From CAISOG01 sp044375625 (GTDB lineage: Bacteria; Pseudomonadota; Alphaproteobacteria; CAISOG01): 31,252 bases of DNA. Location of the stretch: contig JBILMH010000016.1 in the NCBI GenBank assembly GCA_044375625.1, positions 1-31,252 on the forward strand. Reading direction: 5' to 3'. The notes beneath the pieces were generated by a model. The model did not search any database. It was not told where the DNA came from and saw only the letters and a program-made list of their open reading frames with translations. Shown here one piece after another: positions 6,971 through 15,757 of the stretch (position 1 is the first letter of the stretch; every line of letters begins with the position of its first letter). The translations under genes and the position numbers were made by a program.

Positions 6971-7546
6971 TTATTGAATTTTTTCAATTCTGAATTCAGG
7001 ATCTATTTTAGAATATTTTGAATCTGCAGATTCTTTTGTGAGGGTGCCACGCCATTTTTGAGAAATCGAAATGGCTTCGTTTACAAAACCATCAATGGCA
7101 TCTTTCTTTATGAAAATAGTAACATAACCATTTTTTTTATATGTCTTTTCTTCTAAAAAATAATGAAGCATCGCAAAGGCTATCGAATTTGTTGCTGGAT
7201 CGTAAATAAGCATGCCTTTCTCATCACAAGAATGCGCGCGACAAGCCGAAGCTACAATATAGCCATTATCCAATTGTATAACAGTATCAGGTGGGCCGCC
7301 CAAAACTGAACGCATGGAATCAGAAATTTTCCACGCTTTCCGTGTCCCAAGATACGAATTTTTCTGATTGCCAAAAAACTTTTCTACGGCTTTTTGATAT
7401 TGACTATTCCAAATTAAATCGTTTGTGCTTTTGCCGACATAAGTCGATATCCAATGATAATCATCTGCTTTGGCAGCAGAAGCAAAGAATGACCACAACA
7501 AAAACAGACTAATACTAAGTATCAGTTTAGATTGAAATTTATTCAT
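6971..7546 (-). CDS. Secreted Ivy-like lysozyme inhibitor
   Basis: This is a 191-residue protein with a typical signal peptide (MNKFQSKLILSISLFLLWSF, cleavage near ASAAKA at 22-27), so it is exported to the periplasm. The key evidence is Y-I-V-A-S-A-C102-R-A-H105-S-C107 followed by a strand-like MLIYDPATNSIAFAML. It parallels the YQVMSACKPHDC loop of E. coli Ivy, whose histidine blocks the active site of C-type lysozymes. GGPPDTV just before fits the family too. The role proposed is protection of peptidoglycan from host or prey lysozyme. A GGGGG ribosome site lies about nine bases upstream. It follows infB by 42 bases on the same strand but is visibly A+T-richer, suggesting acquisition. The assignment rests on motif recognition only. 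Confidence 0.72.
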   Translation of the reverse strand: MNKFQSKLILSISLFLLWSFFASAAKADDYHWISTYVGKSTNDLIWNSQYQKAVEKFFGNQKNSYLGTRKAWKISDSMRSVLGGPPDTVIQLDNGYIVASACRAHSCDEKGMLIYDPATNSIAFAMLHYFLEEKTYKKNGYVTIFIKKDAIDGFVNEAISISQKWRGTLTKESADSKYSKIDPEFRIEKIQ

Positions 7547-7588
7547 AACGAAATGCCCCCTATCATCTGGTTATGCCAACACTTAGGA

Positions 7589-10096
7589 CTAACTGGTCAG
7601 TTCCAGTTTGCGTTCCACCTCTTTCAGCTCAAAACATTCGATCATGTCTTTGGGTTGCAGATCGTTGAAGTTTTCCAAGCTGATCCCGCATTCAAAGCCC
7701 TGCTTGACCTCCTTCACCTCATCCTTAAAGCGTTTCAGGGCTTTAAGAGAGCCGGTGTGGATTACCACATTGTCGCGCAGCAGGCGTACCTTAGTGTTGC
7801 GGCGAATCACGCCCTCAGTCACATAGCAACCCGCGACCTTACCAACTTTGGTGATGTTGAACACCTCACGAATTTCGGCGTAGCCCAGGAATTCTTCAGC
7901 CATTTCGGTCGGCAACAGACCCGTCAGAGCCGTCCGAATCTCCTCCAACAAATTGTAGATGATGGAGTGATAGCGGATTTCGACGCCATCGCGGCGTGCC
8001 AGATCGCGGGCTTGCGGGTTGGCGCGGACGTTAAAGCCCAGGATGATAGCCTTGGACGCGTTGGCCAGCACCACATCCGATTCATTAATCCCACCAACGG
8101 CGGCGTGAATGACCTTAAGCGATACATCCTTAGCCTGCAATTTTGCTAAACTGCTGCCGATTGCCTCAACCGAACCATGAACATCGCCTTTGATGATGAC
8201 GCACAGCTCCTTAACCTCACCCGCAGTAATTTTGGATAACATCTGTTCAATATTGCCAGGACGGCTGACCTTTATCATGGCATCGCGACGGGAACGCTGG
8301 CGATAGGCGGCCACCTCCCGCGCTTTATCCTCATCAGCCACCACCACAAAATCGTCTCCAGCCTGCGGCGTGCCGGTAAAGCCCAACACCTCAACCGGCA
8401 GGGCGGGAATGGCCTGTGGAATTCGTTTGCCTTTATCGTCGATTAGGGCGCGCACGCGACCCCACTCCGCCCCCGAAACAAAGATATCGCCAGGGCGCAG
8501 GGTTCCCCGTTGTACCAGAACGGTCGCAACCGAACCCAGGCCTTTTTCGACTTTCGATTCCACCACCGCACCCGATGCAGGGCGATTGGGGTTGGCCTTA
8601 AGCTCCAGAATCTCAGCCTGCAGCAGAATCGCCTCCTCCAACTTGTCCAGGTTCAGGCGTGACTTGGCCGACACCTCAACGCTTAACACATCGCCGCCCA
8701 TCGCCTCAGTCACCAAATCATGATTCAGCAGCTCGGTACGCACGCGGGTTGGGTCGGATCCTGGCTTATCAATTTTGTTGATGGCGACAATAATGGGCAC
8801 TTTGGCGGCCTTAGCGTGGTTTAACGCCTCAACCGTCTGTTCCTTAATACCTTCATCCGCGGCCACCACCAGCACCACAATATCGGTAACGTTGGCACCA
8901 CGCGCCCGCATCTCCGTAAAGGCGGCGTGGCCAGGGGTATCGATAAAGGTAATCCGTTTGTTATTGGCCAAGCAGATTTGGTAGGCACCAATATGCTGGG
9001 TAATACCACCCGCCTCACCCGCCACCACATCGGTGGCGCGCAGGGCGTCAAGCAACGATGTTTTCCCGTGGTCAACGTGCCCCATGATGGTGACAACTGG
9101 CGGACGTGGCAGCAGATCTTCGGGTGCATCAATCGCTTGCCCCAATCCCTGCTCAACATCGCTTTCGCTGACCCGCTTGGGGGTATGGCCAAATTCCATC
9201 ACCACCAATTCCGCCACATCAGCGTCAACGGTTTCGTTGATGGTCGCCATCACGCCACTGCGCATCAAGGCCTTTACGACATCGCCTGCCCGCTCCGTCA
9301 TCCGATTGGCCAACTCCTGCACCGTGATATAGTCAGGAATAATAACTTCGCGCACGATTTTCGGCTGTTGGCCACTTTGCAGCATCTTCAGCCGCTCTTT
9401 TTCCCTTGCCCGCCGCACGGCAGCCATGGATCGGGTTTTGACCACCCCATCTTCGCTTAACAGGGCGGTAACATTGACCTTACCAGCCTTGCGACGTTCC
9501 TCATAACGCTGCACCACCGCATAGCCGCCCTTTTTCGAGTCAACTTTTTTGGCGCTGCTGGCACGATCGTCCTCATCCGTATCCAAATCCTTACGGCGTG
9601 AAACTTCCGATGGGTTCAGCGGACGGGAAGGGGGCGCCGCTGGGACATCAGGAGTAACGCTAACCGATGGAGTGGGGCGTTCAACAATGCGTGGACTATC
9701 AGCTGAAGGCTGGCGCGGCTCATTAGCGGCATCGCGCAGCAGGGAAAGGGATGGCAGCTCAGGGCGCTTTTCTGCCGTTGATTCACTACTGGAGTGTGCC
9801 TGCAGGGCGCGCAACCTTGCCGCCCGTTCCTCAGGCGTTAGGCGCATGTTGCCGAGTGAGGCCAACTCTGCCGCTGCCCCCGCCGTTGGTTCGCGACGCG
9901 ACGAAGAGGATGATGACGGCTGAATCAGCGTGGTTTGGCTGCTGGGTGCGCCAGGCAGCCTTTTCTTTTTAACCTCCACCATAACGGTTTTGCCCGCGCC
10001 AGCCATTTTGGCACGGTTAACCGAATCCTTGATCCCCAGCTTATTGCTGCCAATCGTCAGAACCGAAGGTTTGTTGTCGCCGTTGTTCTCTACCAT
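7589..10096 (-). CDS. infB: Translation initiation factor IF-2
   Basis: IF-2 is the GTPase that brings fMet-tRNA to the 30S subunit and promotes joining of the 50S. The product is 835 residues. The N-terminal part, to about 240, is a low-complexity Ser/Pro/Arg/Lys-rich region with an alphaproteobacterial opening (SVLTIGSNKLGIKDSV, KTVMVEVKKKR). It is followed by an IF2_N domain (YITVQELANRM). The G domain has GHVDHGKT at 339-346, DTPGHAAFT and NKIDKPG, then domains II, III and IV ending in EFGCGI-like EVKQGFECGISLENFNDL. The frame opens at 10132, but ATG at 10096 is preceded by GGAAG five bases upstream and matches family starts. It lies 66 bases downstream of nusA in the same transcription unit; rbfA does not follow. 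Confidence 0.97.
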   Translation of the reverse strand: MVENNGDNKPSVLTIGSNKLGIKDSVNRAKMAGAGKTVMVEVKKKRLPGAPSSQTTLIQPSSSSSSRREPTAGAAAELASLGNMRLTPEERAARLRALQAHSSSESTAEKRPELPSLSLLRDAANEPRQPSADSPRIVERPTPSVSVTPDVPAAPPSRPLNPSEVSRRKDLDTDEDDRASSAKKVDSKKGGYAVVQRYEERRKAGKVNVTALLSEDGVVKTRSMAAVRRAREKERLKMLQSGQQPKIVREVIIPDYITVQELANRMTERAGDVVKALMRSGVMATINETVDADVAELVVMEFGHTPKRVSESDVEQGLGQAIDAPEDLLPRPPVVTIMGHVDHGKTSLLDALRATDVVAGEAGGITQHIGAYQICLANNKRITFIDTPGHAAFTEMRARGANVTDIVVLVVAADEGIKEQTVEALNHAKAAKVPIIVAINKIDKPGSDPTRVRTELLNHDLVTEAMGGDVLSVEVSAKSRLNLDKLEEAILLQAEILELKANPNRPASGAVVESKVEKGLGSVATVLVQRGTLRPGDIFVSGAEWGRVRALIDDKGKRIPQAIPALPVEVLGFTGTPQAGDDFVVVADEDKAREVAAYRQRSRRDAMIKVSRPGNIEQMLSKITAGEVKELCVIIKGDVHGSVEAIGSSLAKLQAKDVSLKVIHAAVGGINESDVVLANASKAIILGFNVRANPQARDLARRDGVEIRYHSIIYNLLEEIRTALTGLLPTEMAEEFLGYAEIREVFNITKVGKVAGCYVTEGVIRRNTKVRLLRDNVVIHTGSLKALKRFKDEVKEVKQGFECGISLENFNDLQPKDMIECFELKEVERKLELTS

Positions 10097-10162
10097 AATC
10101 TTCCAAACTTGCTCATCACGCTTGCAGCGCAATGTATTGTTATCCTATTGCCCAATATCCCA

Positions 10163-11749
10163 CTATGCCTTGGCTTTTGCCTTAGTTTTTGTAGGGGTAT
10201 CGGCAATTTCTTTATCCTGCATCTGCGATTGTGCTGGTTCGTTCTCCCATCGCGCCCGCGCCTGCATAATCAGCTCGTCCAGGGCATCTTGTTCGGCCAC
10301 GGTGTTGCCAATAATGTCTATCAGCTCATCGCTGGCCAAATCGGCCAGGTCGTTGACGGTTTTAACACCCTCTTTCACCAATTTGGCCAGAACGGGCAGG
10401 GCAAAACCGGTGAAGCTTTGCAGCTCAGCATCCATGCCATCCGCTACCAATTGGGCTGCCAGTTCGCTGTCGCGCTTTTCGATAAAGGCTTCCGCCCGAC
10501 GAATCAGCTCCTCCGCAATTCCCTCATCAAAGCCCTCAACCTGCGCCAGGGTGGGGATGCCAACCTCAATGATTTCCTCAATACTGGTGAACCCTTCGCC
10601 GACCAACAAATGCGCGACAATTTCATCAACATTCAGGGCATCAACAAACAGCTGCGAACGGGTTTTGGTTTCGTTCTGCCGCCGCTCCTGCTCCATGGTT
10701 TCGGTCATGATGTCCAGATTCCAACCAGTCAGTTGCGAGGCCAGGCGGACGTTCTGCCCGCGGCGACCAATGGCGATGCTGAGCTGTTCATCCGGCACTA
10801 CCACTTCCATCCGGTTGTTTTCTTCATCCATAATGACCTTGGTCACTTCGGCGGGTGTCAGGGCGTTAACCACAAAGCCAGCCGCATCCTCAGACCAGGG
10901 AATAATGTCAATCCGTTCGCCTTTCAGCTCACCCGACACGGCCTGAACACGGCTACCGCGTACGCCAATACAGGCACCCTCTGGGTCAATGGAGGGATCG
11001 CGGGTGTAAACCGCAATTTTGGCGCGACTGCCAGGATCGCGTGATACCGCCTTAATCTCAATCAACCCCTCATAAATTTCAGGCACTTCCTGCATAAACA
11101 GGCGCGCCATCATCAGCGGTCGCACGCGAGATAAGAAAACTTGGGGGCCATAGGGAACTTCGCGGACATCGAAAATCAGGGCGCGAATACGATCCCCTTG
11201 GCGAAAGGTTTCCCGCTGAATCAGCTCCTCACGGCGCAGCATCGCCTCAACCCGGCCAACTTCGACCACCACATTGCCAAACTCAACCCGTTTAACCACG
11301 CCGTTAATAATTTCGCCCACGCGATCCTTAAACTCAAGGAACTGTTTGGTGCGTTCGGCGTCACGAACTTTTTGGATAACAACTTGTTTTGCGGTTTGCG
11401 CCGCAATCCGCCCGAAATTGATGGGGGGCAGGTTGTCGACCACATGCTCCCCCAACTCAATAGCGGGATTGGCGATTTTGGCTTCGGTCAGTCGAATTTT
11501 GGGCCCCTCATCCTCGGGCAGCTCAAACTCTTCAACCACCTCACGATAACGGGCGATATTAATGTCACCAGTACGACGATCAATGCTGGCACGAATATCC
11601 AAATGCTGGCCGTATTTCAGCTGAGCCGCGCGGGCAAAGGCTTGTTCCAAAGCGCCGAAAACATCCTCACGATCAATATCTTTCTCACGCGCAACCGTTT
11701 CAACGATTTGCAGCAGTTCCCCGCGGTTCAGGGTAGCCATCGATTCCAT
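10163..11749 (-). CDS. nusA: Transcription termination/antitermination factor NusA
   Basis: NusA binds RNA polymerase and modulates pausing, termination and antitermination. The 528-residue protein has the N-terminal RNAP-binding domain (LNRGELLQIVETVAREKDID), an S1 domain (GEIINGVVKRVEFGNVVVEVG), two KH domains (SRDPGSRAKIAVYT..GACIGVRGSRVQ and LSIAIGRRGQNVRLASQLTG) and a C-terminal helical repeat region. The tail is Lys/Ala-rich. The frame opens at 11800, but ATG at 11749 has AAGGAAGGA eight bases upstream. It is transcribed with infB. The usual upstream rimP and the intervening ylxR are both absent; upstream lies only a spacer and a tRNA-Gly gene. Confidence 0.97.
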   Translation of the reverse strand: MESMATLNRGELLQIVETVAREKDIDREDVFGALEQAFARAAQLKYGQHLDIRASIDRRTGDINIARYREVVEEFELPEDEGPKIRLTEAKIANPAIELGEHVVDNLPPINFGRIAAQTAKQVVIQKVRDAERTKQFLEFKDRVGEIINGVVKRVEFGNVVVEVGRVEAMLRREELIQRETFRQGDRIRALIFDVREVPYGPQVFLSRVRPLMMARLFMQEVPEIYEGLIEIKAVSRDPGSRAKIAVYTRDPSIDPEGACIGVRGSRVQAVSGELKGERIDIIPWSEDAAGFVVNALTPAEVTKVIMDEENNRMEVVVPDEQLSIAIGRRGQNVRLASQLTGWNLDIMTETMEQERRQNETKTRSQLFVDALNVDEIVAHLLVGEGFTSIEEIIEVGIPTLAQVEGFDEGIAEELIRRAEAFIEKRDSELAAQLVADGMDAELQSFTGFALPVLAKLVKEGVKTVNDLADLASDELIDIIGNTVAEQDALDELIMQARARWENEPAQSQMQDKEIADTPTKTKAKAKA

Positions 11750-12014
11750 ACTATCAATCCTTCCTTTTTCATATCGTGCCAAATAAACGCAAAAAGTCAC
11801 CCAGCACGAGCGCCATTTGGCGTCCGGGCGACCAACATTATCAGGTTCCTGCCCTTACTTAAGCAGTTTTGTGTTCAGAGTAAAGAGAAAACCGGATGAT
11901 GGGCGGTCTGTGGATACAGATGCCACGCTAAGCTGATGATGCCATTAAAACCTAATGTCATCATATCCCCAAATCCTGGCTAAATCCCCCTAAAAAAGGA
12001 TGGAGCCAAAAAAT

Positions 12015-12089
12015 TGGAGCGGGCGAAGAGATTCGAACTCTCGACTTCCACCTTGGCAAGGTAGCACTCTACCGCTGAGTTACGCCCGC
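12015..12089 (-). tRNA. tRNA-Gly (anticodon GCC)
   Basis: The reverse complement folds as a complete cloverleaf of 75 bases including an encoded CCA. The acceptor stem GCGGGCG pairs with CGCCCGC, the D-arm has AACTCAGCGGTAGAGT, the anticodon arm has CTTGCCAAG with anticodon GCC, and the T-arm has GAGAGTTCGAATCTC. It closely resembles bacterial tRNA-Gly(GCC). It lies between nusA and rpsT. Confidence 0.96.
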
Positions 12090-12203
12090 TTAGGTGGGGC
12101 AGTATGCAACAGCTGTTTGATGATTGCAAGGGGATGGCAGGGAAAATTTTGTCGATGCTTAAAAAATAGTTGGCTGGGGGGTGTTAAAGGTTGTGCAATT
12201 ATC

Positions 12204-12232
12204 TTGACTAGAGCGAATATAAGCCTTAGAGT
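12204..12232 (+). promoter_or_regulatory. Candidate promoter of rpsT
   Basis: TTGACT at 12204-12209 and TAGAGT at 12227-12232 are separated by 17 bases, about 90 bases upstream of the rpsT start. Both boxes are good partial matches to the housekeeping consensus. The transcript would carry a leader of about 80 bases, in which S20 autoregulation is conceivable but not shown. Confidence 0.5.
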
Positions 12233-12320
12233 TTCGCCTCAATCCACGCAATGCAGGTTGAAATCCTGCGACAAAACCAACTGTTTAAGGCTAGCTATTA
12301 CAGTCACTAGGGGGAGTATT

Positions 12321-12587
12321 ATGGCCAACAAATCATCAGCAATCAAAGCCGCACGCCAGAATGTAGATCGGCGCGCCCACAACAAAGCGCGCGTCAGCCG
12401 TCTGCGCACCTTTATCAAAAAAATTGAAGATGCGATTGCCACCGGTAACCGCAACACTGCTGAGGATGCTTTTAAGCTGGCTCAGCCGGTTATTCACGGC
12501 AGTGTTAATGATGGCCTGCTGCACAAAAACACCGCAGCACGCAAGCTTTCACGCTTCACCGCCCGCATCCGCACGCTGACCGCTTAG
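12321..12587 (+). CDS. rpsT: 30S ribosomal protein S20
   Basis: The 88-residue, strongly basic protein opens with MANKSSAIKAARQNVDRRAH and carries the S20 pattern of three helices (SRLRTFIKKIEDAI, DAFKLAQPVIHGSV, GLLHKNTAARKLSRFTARI). It binds 16S rRNA early in 30S assembly. The start has GGGGGAG four to five bases upstream. The frame extends upstream to 12000, but that part overlaps the tRNA-Gly gene and is not coding. rpsT next to dnaA is a common alphaproteobacterial arrangement. Confidence 0.97.
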   Translation: MANKSSAIKAARQNVDRRAHNKARVSRLRTFIKKIEDAIATGNRNTAEDAFKLAQPVIHGSVNDGLLHKNTAARKLSRFTARIRTLTA

Positions 12588-12686
12588 GTCATTCAGCAGG
12601 GTTTGTGTGTTTTGTAAAAGGTCGTGTCTGGGCTGATTGGCTAAGCCAGCATGCCATCCGTAATGACAATAAGGGTGGGTACACCA

Positions 12687-14171
12687 ATGGTTAAATCTGC
12701 TTCTGCTGAAACAGGTTCTAACAATGGCGGAAGCCCTGATTCTGAAGCCCTATCGGCTGAGGCTGTTTGGCAAAAGGTGCGCAACTGCCTGATGCAGGAA
12801 TTGGGGGAATCGGTTTTTGAACATTGGCTTGACCCCCTGCAATTCGTTGGTTTTCAGAATGAGGTGTTGCAGCTGGCCGCGCCCAGCCGTTTTGTTGCCG
12901 ACTGGGTCAATGGCAACTATATCGATCGTATCCGCGCCTATTGGACGGCGATTGCCCAGGATAACTGCCAAATCTTAATCGCAGATAGCTATATAGATGG
13001 CTATAACCATGCAGGTGGTGCCAACAAAACTGATGTAGCGCCGAATATGGTAAGATCAGCTGCCGCAAGCTCCAGCAACGAATCGGCAGGATATGGCGGC
13101 GCAAAGATGCCTGTAGGCCGCGTCGCGGTTGAATCGGATCGCTCATCCTTTCAACATGGGTTGGATCCGCGCTTTACCTTTGAAAATTTTGTGGTTGGTA
13201 AGCCCAATGAGTTGGCTTTTGCTGCCGCCCGTCGGGTTGCCGAATCGCCTACCGTTGCCTTTAACCCCCTGTTTCTTTATGGCGGGGTGGGGTTGGGCAA
13301 AACCCATTTGATGCATGCGATTGCCTGGCATTTGTTGCGCACCGCGCCAGAGCGCAAGGTGATTTATTTATCGGCCGAACGCTTTATGTACGAATTTGTC
13401 CGCGCCCTAAGGTTTAAAGACACCATGGCTTTTAAGGAGCAGTTTCGGAATGTTGATGTGCTGATGATCGATGATGTGCAGTTTATCAGCGGCAAAGAAT
13501 CGACTCAGGAAGAATTTTTTCATACTTTCAACACCCTGGTGGATCAGAATCATCAGGTCATTGTATCTGCCGACAAATCGCCCGCCGATCTTGAGGGGAT
13601 GGAGGATCGCTTGAAATCCAGGCTGGGTTGGGGGTTGGTCGCCGATATCCACCCAACCAGCTATGAACTGCGCCTATCCATCCTGATGACTAAGGTGGAA
13701 AGCCAGTCTGTGCCAGTGCCGACCAAGGTGTTGGAATTCCTGGCGCACAAAATTACCAGCAATGTTCGTGAGTTGGAGGGGGCGCTTAACCGCCTTATTG
13801 CCCATGCCAGCCTGATTGGCGGCACCATCACCCTGGAATCGGCGCAAGAGGTTTTGCGCGATCTGTTAAAAAGCTATGATAAGTATCTGAGTATTGAGGA
13901 TATTCAGAAAAAGGTTGCTGAGCATTTTAATATCAAGCTGGCCGACATGCATTCCCCCCGCCGTGCCCGGGCGTTGGCGCGTCCACGCCAGGTGGCGATG
14001 TATCTGTCGAAACAACTGACCAGCCGCTCGCTGCCAGAAATTGGCCGCAAGTTTGGCGGGCGCGATCATACCACCGTCATGCATGGCGTGAAAAAAATTG
14101 AGGAATTGTTGCAGCTGGATCCCGGTCTTGAAGAAGAAATTGACCTGTTAACCCGCGCGCTAAGAAGTTAA
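12687..14171 (+). CDS. dnaA: Chromosomal replication initiator DnaA
   Basis: DnaA binds DnaA boxes at oriC and opens the origin in its ATP form. The 494-residue protein has domain I (VWQKVRNCLMQELGESVFEHWLDPL), a variable linker, the AAA+ domain with Walker A GGVGLGKTHL and Walker B VLMIDDVQFISG, an arginine-finger region (DRLKSRLGWGL), and the domain IV signature GGRDHTTVMHGVKKI. The frame opens at 12651, but ATG at 12687 has AAGGGTGGG seven bases upstream, so it is preferred. I see no cluster of DnaA boxes around the gene, so oriC is probably elsewhere. Confidence 0.97.
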   Translation: MVKSASAETGSNNGGSPDSEALSAEAVWQKVRNCLMQELGESVFEHWLDPLQFVGFQNEVLQLAAPSRFVADWVNGNYIDRIRAYWTAIAQDNCQILIADSYIDGYNHAGGANKTDVAPNMVRSAAASSSNESAGYGGAKMPVGRVAVESDRSSFQHGLDPRFTFENFVVGKPNELAFAAARRVAESPTVAFNPLFLYGGVGLGKTHLMHAIAWHLLRTAPERKVIYLSAERFMYEFVRALRFKDTMAFKEQFRNVDVLMIDDVQFISGKESTQEEFFHTFNTLVDQNHQVIVSADKSPADLEGMEDRLKSRLGWGLVADIHPTSYELRLSILMTKVESQSVPVPTKVLEFLAHKITSNVRELEGALNRLIAHASLIGGTITLESAQEVLRDLLKSYDKYLSIEDIQKKVAEHFNIKLADMHSPRRARALARPRQVAMYLSKQLTSRSLPEIGRKFGGRDHTTVMHGVKKIEELLQLDPGLEEEIDLLTRALRS

Positions 14172-14187
14172 AAGCGTTCGGCGGTTT

Positions 14188-14219
14188 AAGTATTAAAGTC
14201 TTGAAAGCACTAAATACTT
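14188..14219. repeat. Inverted repeat downstream of dnaA
   Basis: AAGTATT (14188-14194) and AATACTT (14213-14219) form a seven-base stem around an 18-base loop that contains a further short AGT/ACT pairing. No T-run follows directly, so it is a weak terminator at best. It could also be an operator for the ASCH gene that starts 65 bases further on. Confidence 0.4.
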
Positions 14220-14283
14220 GTTGTATTGTGGTCGCATTGTCTCTCCGCAGGTTATGCATTTTACAAATTGATGGGTTCTGGCC

Positions 14284-14718
14284 ATGAACAACAATGTTGC
14301 GGCCGTTATGGCATTGGGACAAACCCAACCATCCGAACTTTACCTGGATGACGGGTTTTTGCCACTGCTGGATAGCGGTGAAAAAACCGTGTCGATTCAT
14401 TTGGGTTGGCTGAATATCCCAACGGGGGACTTGGTTTTTCGTACCCACACCTGTGATGCCAGCCGCCTGGTAACGGTTAGCGCTATTCGCCACACCACCT
14501 TAGAGGAGGTGACGGAGGAATTGGCGCTGCAAGATGGTCATCCCGGGATTGAGGCGATGAAGCAAAAGTTTGCGGTGCAGAACCGCCCCCCGTATGAGGT
14601 GCGTGTGACCCTGGTTTACTTTCTTAAAAGTGATGGCGCCGATATCACGCCCGAAAACGGCGGCATGACGCAAACCATGATATCCTGCCTAATATCGCAT
14701 GGGATCTGTGGGCTTTAG
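14284..14718 (+). CDS. ASCH-domain protein
   Basis: This 144-residue protein carries an ASCH fold signature: LDDGFLPLLDSGEKTVSIHL, then GWLNIPTGDLVF, a TVSAIRHTTLEEVTEE helix and a final VRVTLVYF strand. ASCH domains bind RNA or nucleosides, and some, such as E. coli YqfB, are N4-acetylcytidine amidohydrolases. In many relatives the loop reads GKKTVTIRxG; here the Arg is His. The tail after residue 120 is not part of the usual fold. It lies 16 bases before a Nudix gene on the same strand, hinting at a shared nucleotide-metabolism role. The specific reaction is unknown. Confidence 0.65.
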   Translation: MNNNVAAVMALGQTQPSELYLDDGFLPLLDSGEKTVSIHLGWLNIPTGDLVFRTHTCDASRLVTVSAIRHTTLEEVTEELALQDGHPGIEAMKQKFAVQNRPPYEVRVTLVYFLKSDGADITPENGGMTQTMISCLISHGICGL

Positions 14719-14734
14719 GTGATGGTGGTTTCGG

Positions 14735-15682
14735 GTGCAGCATAACATAACGATGCCCAAAGTCTCTGGCGATTTTTCGGAAATCACAGATGGTTTTCTG
14801 GATCATATTCAAAGGCATAACAATTTTGATGCCAGCCAGTTTGTGCCTTGGAGCATTGCAGGGACGATTGCTGAGGCGGCCGCTTCACAGCCTGTTGGCT
14901 GGTTGCATCGCGGCCATCTGCCCTGGTTAGCGGCCAATCAGCAGGTTTTGCAACCCAACCCTGACAGTGGTGCTGGATGGCAGCTGGATCCCACCCTGAC
15001 CACATCAGCCGCCCGCAGCAACGCCCTGAACCAGCTGGCCATCCAGCTGCACCAGCATGGCCTGATTACCCATTGGTATGATGAACAGGTGTCGGTTGTT
15101 ACCGATTGGGGGCAGCCGCCGTTGGCGACCGCTTCGCGTGCCAGCATTGGATTTTTGGGCATTAAAGCCTTTGGCGTGCATCTGAACGCTTATCATGGTT
15201 ATGGCGACCAGATGCAGTTGTGGATTGCCAGGCGCGCCGCCCATTTGGCCAATTTCCCCAATCAGTATGATCATTTGGTGGCGGGCGGTGTCGCCGCGGG
15301 GGATTCCATCTTGGGAACGCTGATAAAAGAAGCGCAGGAAGAGGCCGGTATGCCCATGGCGCTAAGTCAGGCTGCCCAGCCAGTTGGGGCGATCCGATAC
15401 CATCTGATGCGGGATGGTTATTCGCGCCAAGATACCGTTTTTGTTTATGATTTGGCGATGGATCGCCACAATGCCACGGATTTTGTGCCGGTGAATGAGG
15501 ATGGTCATGTGGCCAGCTTTGACCGCTATCCCGTGGATAGGGTGATGCACCTGGTGGCTCATAGCAATGAGGTCAAAAGCAATGTTAATCTGGTTCTGAT
15601 TGATTTTTTCCTGCGCCACGGTATGATTGCTGCCGACGATCCAGCCTTTGTTGCTTTGCTGATGGGTCTTAGGAGTCCTTAG
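14735..15682 (+). CDS. Nudix hydrolase of the DUF4743 / thiamine-diphosphatase type
   Basis: This is a 315-residue protein with two parts. The N-terminal 125 residues resemble DUF4743 (FVPWSIAGTIAEA, VGWLHRGHL). The Nudix domain follows, with the box G-x5-D-x7-K-E-A-Q-E-E-A-G-M in YDHLVAGGVAAG...IKEAQEEAGM. Relatives such as yeast YJR142W and plant NUDT20/24 hydrolyse oxidised thiamine diphosphates, but that substrate is inferred. The box differs from consensus by Asp for the first Glu and Lys for Arg; the catalytic EExGU end is intact. The start is GTG at 14735 after GGTGG; ATG at 14753 is an alternative. Confidence 0.8.
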   Translation: MQHNITMPKVSGDFSEITDGFLDHIQRHNNFDASQFVPWSIAGTIAEAAASQPVGWLHRGHLPWLAANQQVLQPNPDSGAGWQLDPTLTTSAARSNALNQLAIQLHQHGLITHWYDEQVSVVTDWGQPPLATASRASIGFLGIKAFGVHLNAYHGYGDQMQLWIARRAAHLANFPNQYDHLVAGGVAAGDSILGTLIKEAQEEAGMPMALSQAAQPVGAIRYHLMRDGYSRQDTVFVYDLAMDRHNATDFVPVNEDGHVASFDRYPVDRVMHLVAHSNEVKSNVNLVLIDFFLRHGMIAADDPAFVALLMGLRSP

Positions 15683-15757
15683 GGGGGCTTCAGGAGATTT
15701 TTTGATGGGGCAATGGGTTGGAAGCGTTTAGCCTGACACCCGTTTGGAGTTTTTTTC

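Noticed and set aside
9930..11044. Long open frames of 338 and 369 residues on the plus strand over infB and nusA
   Set aside because: They are antisense to clearly conserved genes, have biased composition expected of shadow frames and no recognisable domain.
11811..11830. Small hairpin GCGCCATTTGGCG upstream of nusA
   Set aside because: The stem is only five bases with no T-run or conserved context; chance occurrence is likely.
11909..11917. TGTGGATAC, one base from a DnaA box, near nusA; another near-match inside the VirB6 gene at about 29472
   Set aside because: Single scattered near-matches with no cluster or A+T-rich unwinding region do not make an origin; dnaA location alone is not evidence for oriC in alphaproteobacteria.
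12000..12320. In-frame extension of rpsT by about 107 residues upstream
   Set aside because: It overlaps the tRNA-Gly gene and the candidate promoter; S20 starts at MANKSS with a good ribosome site.
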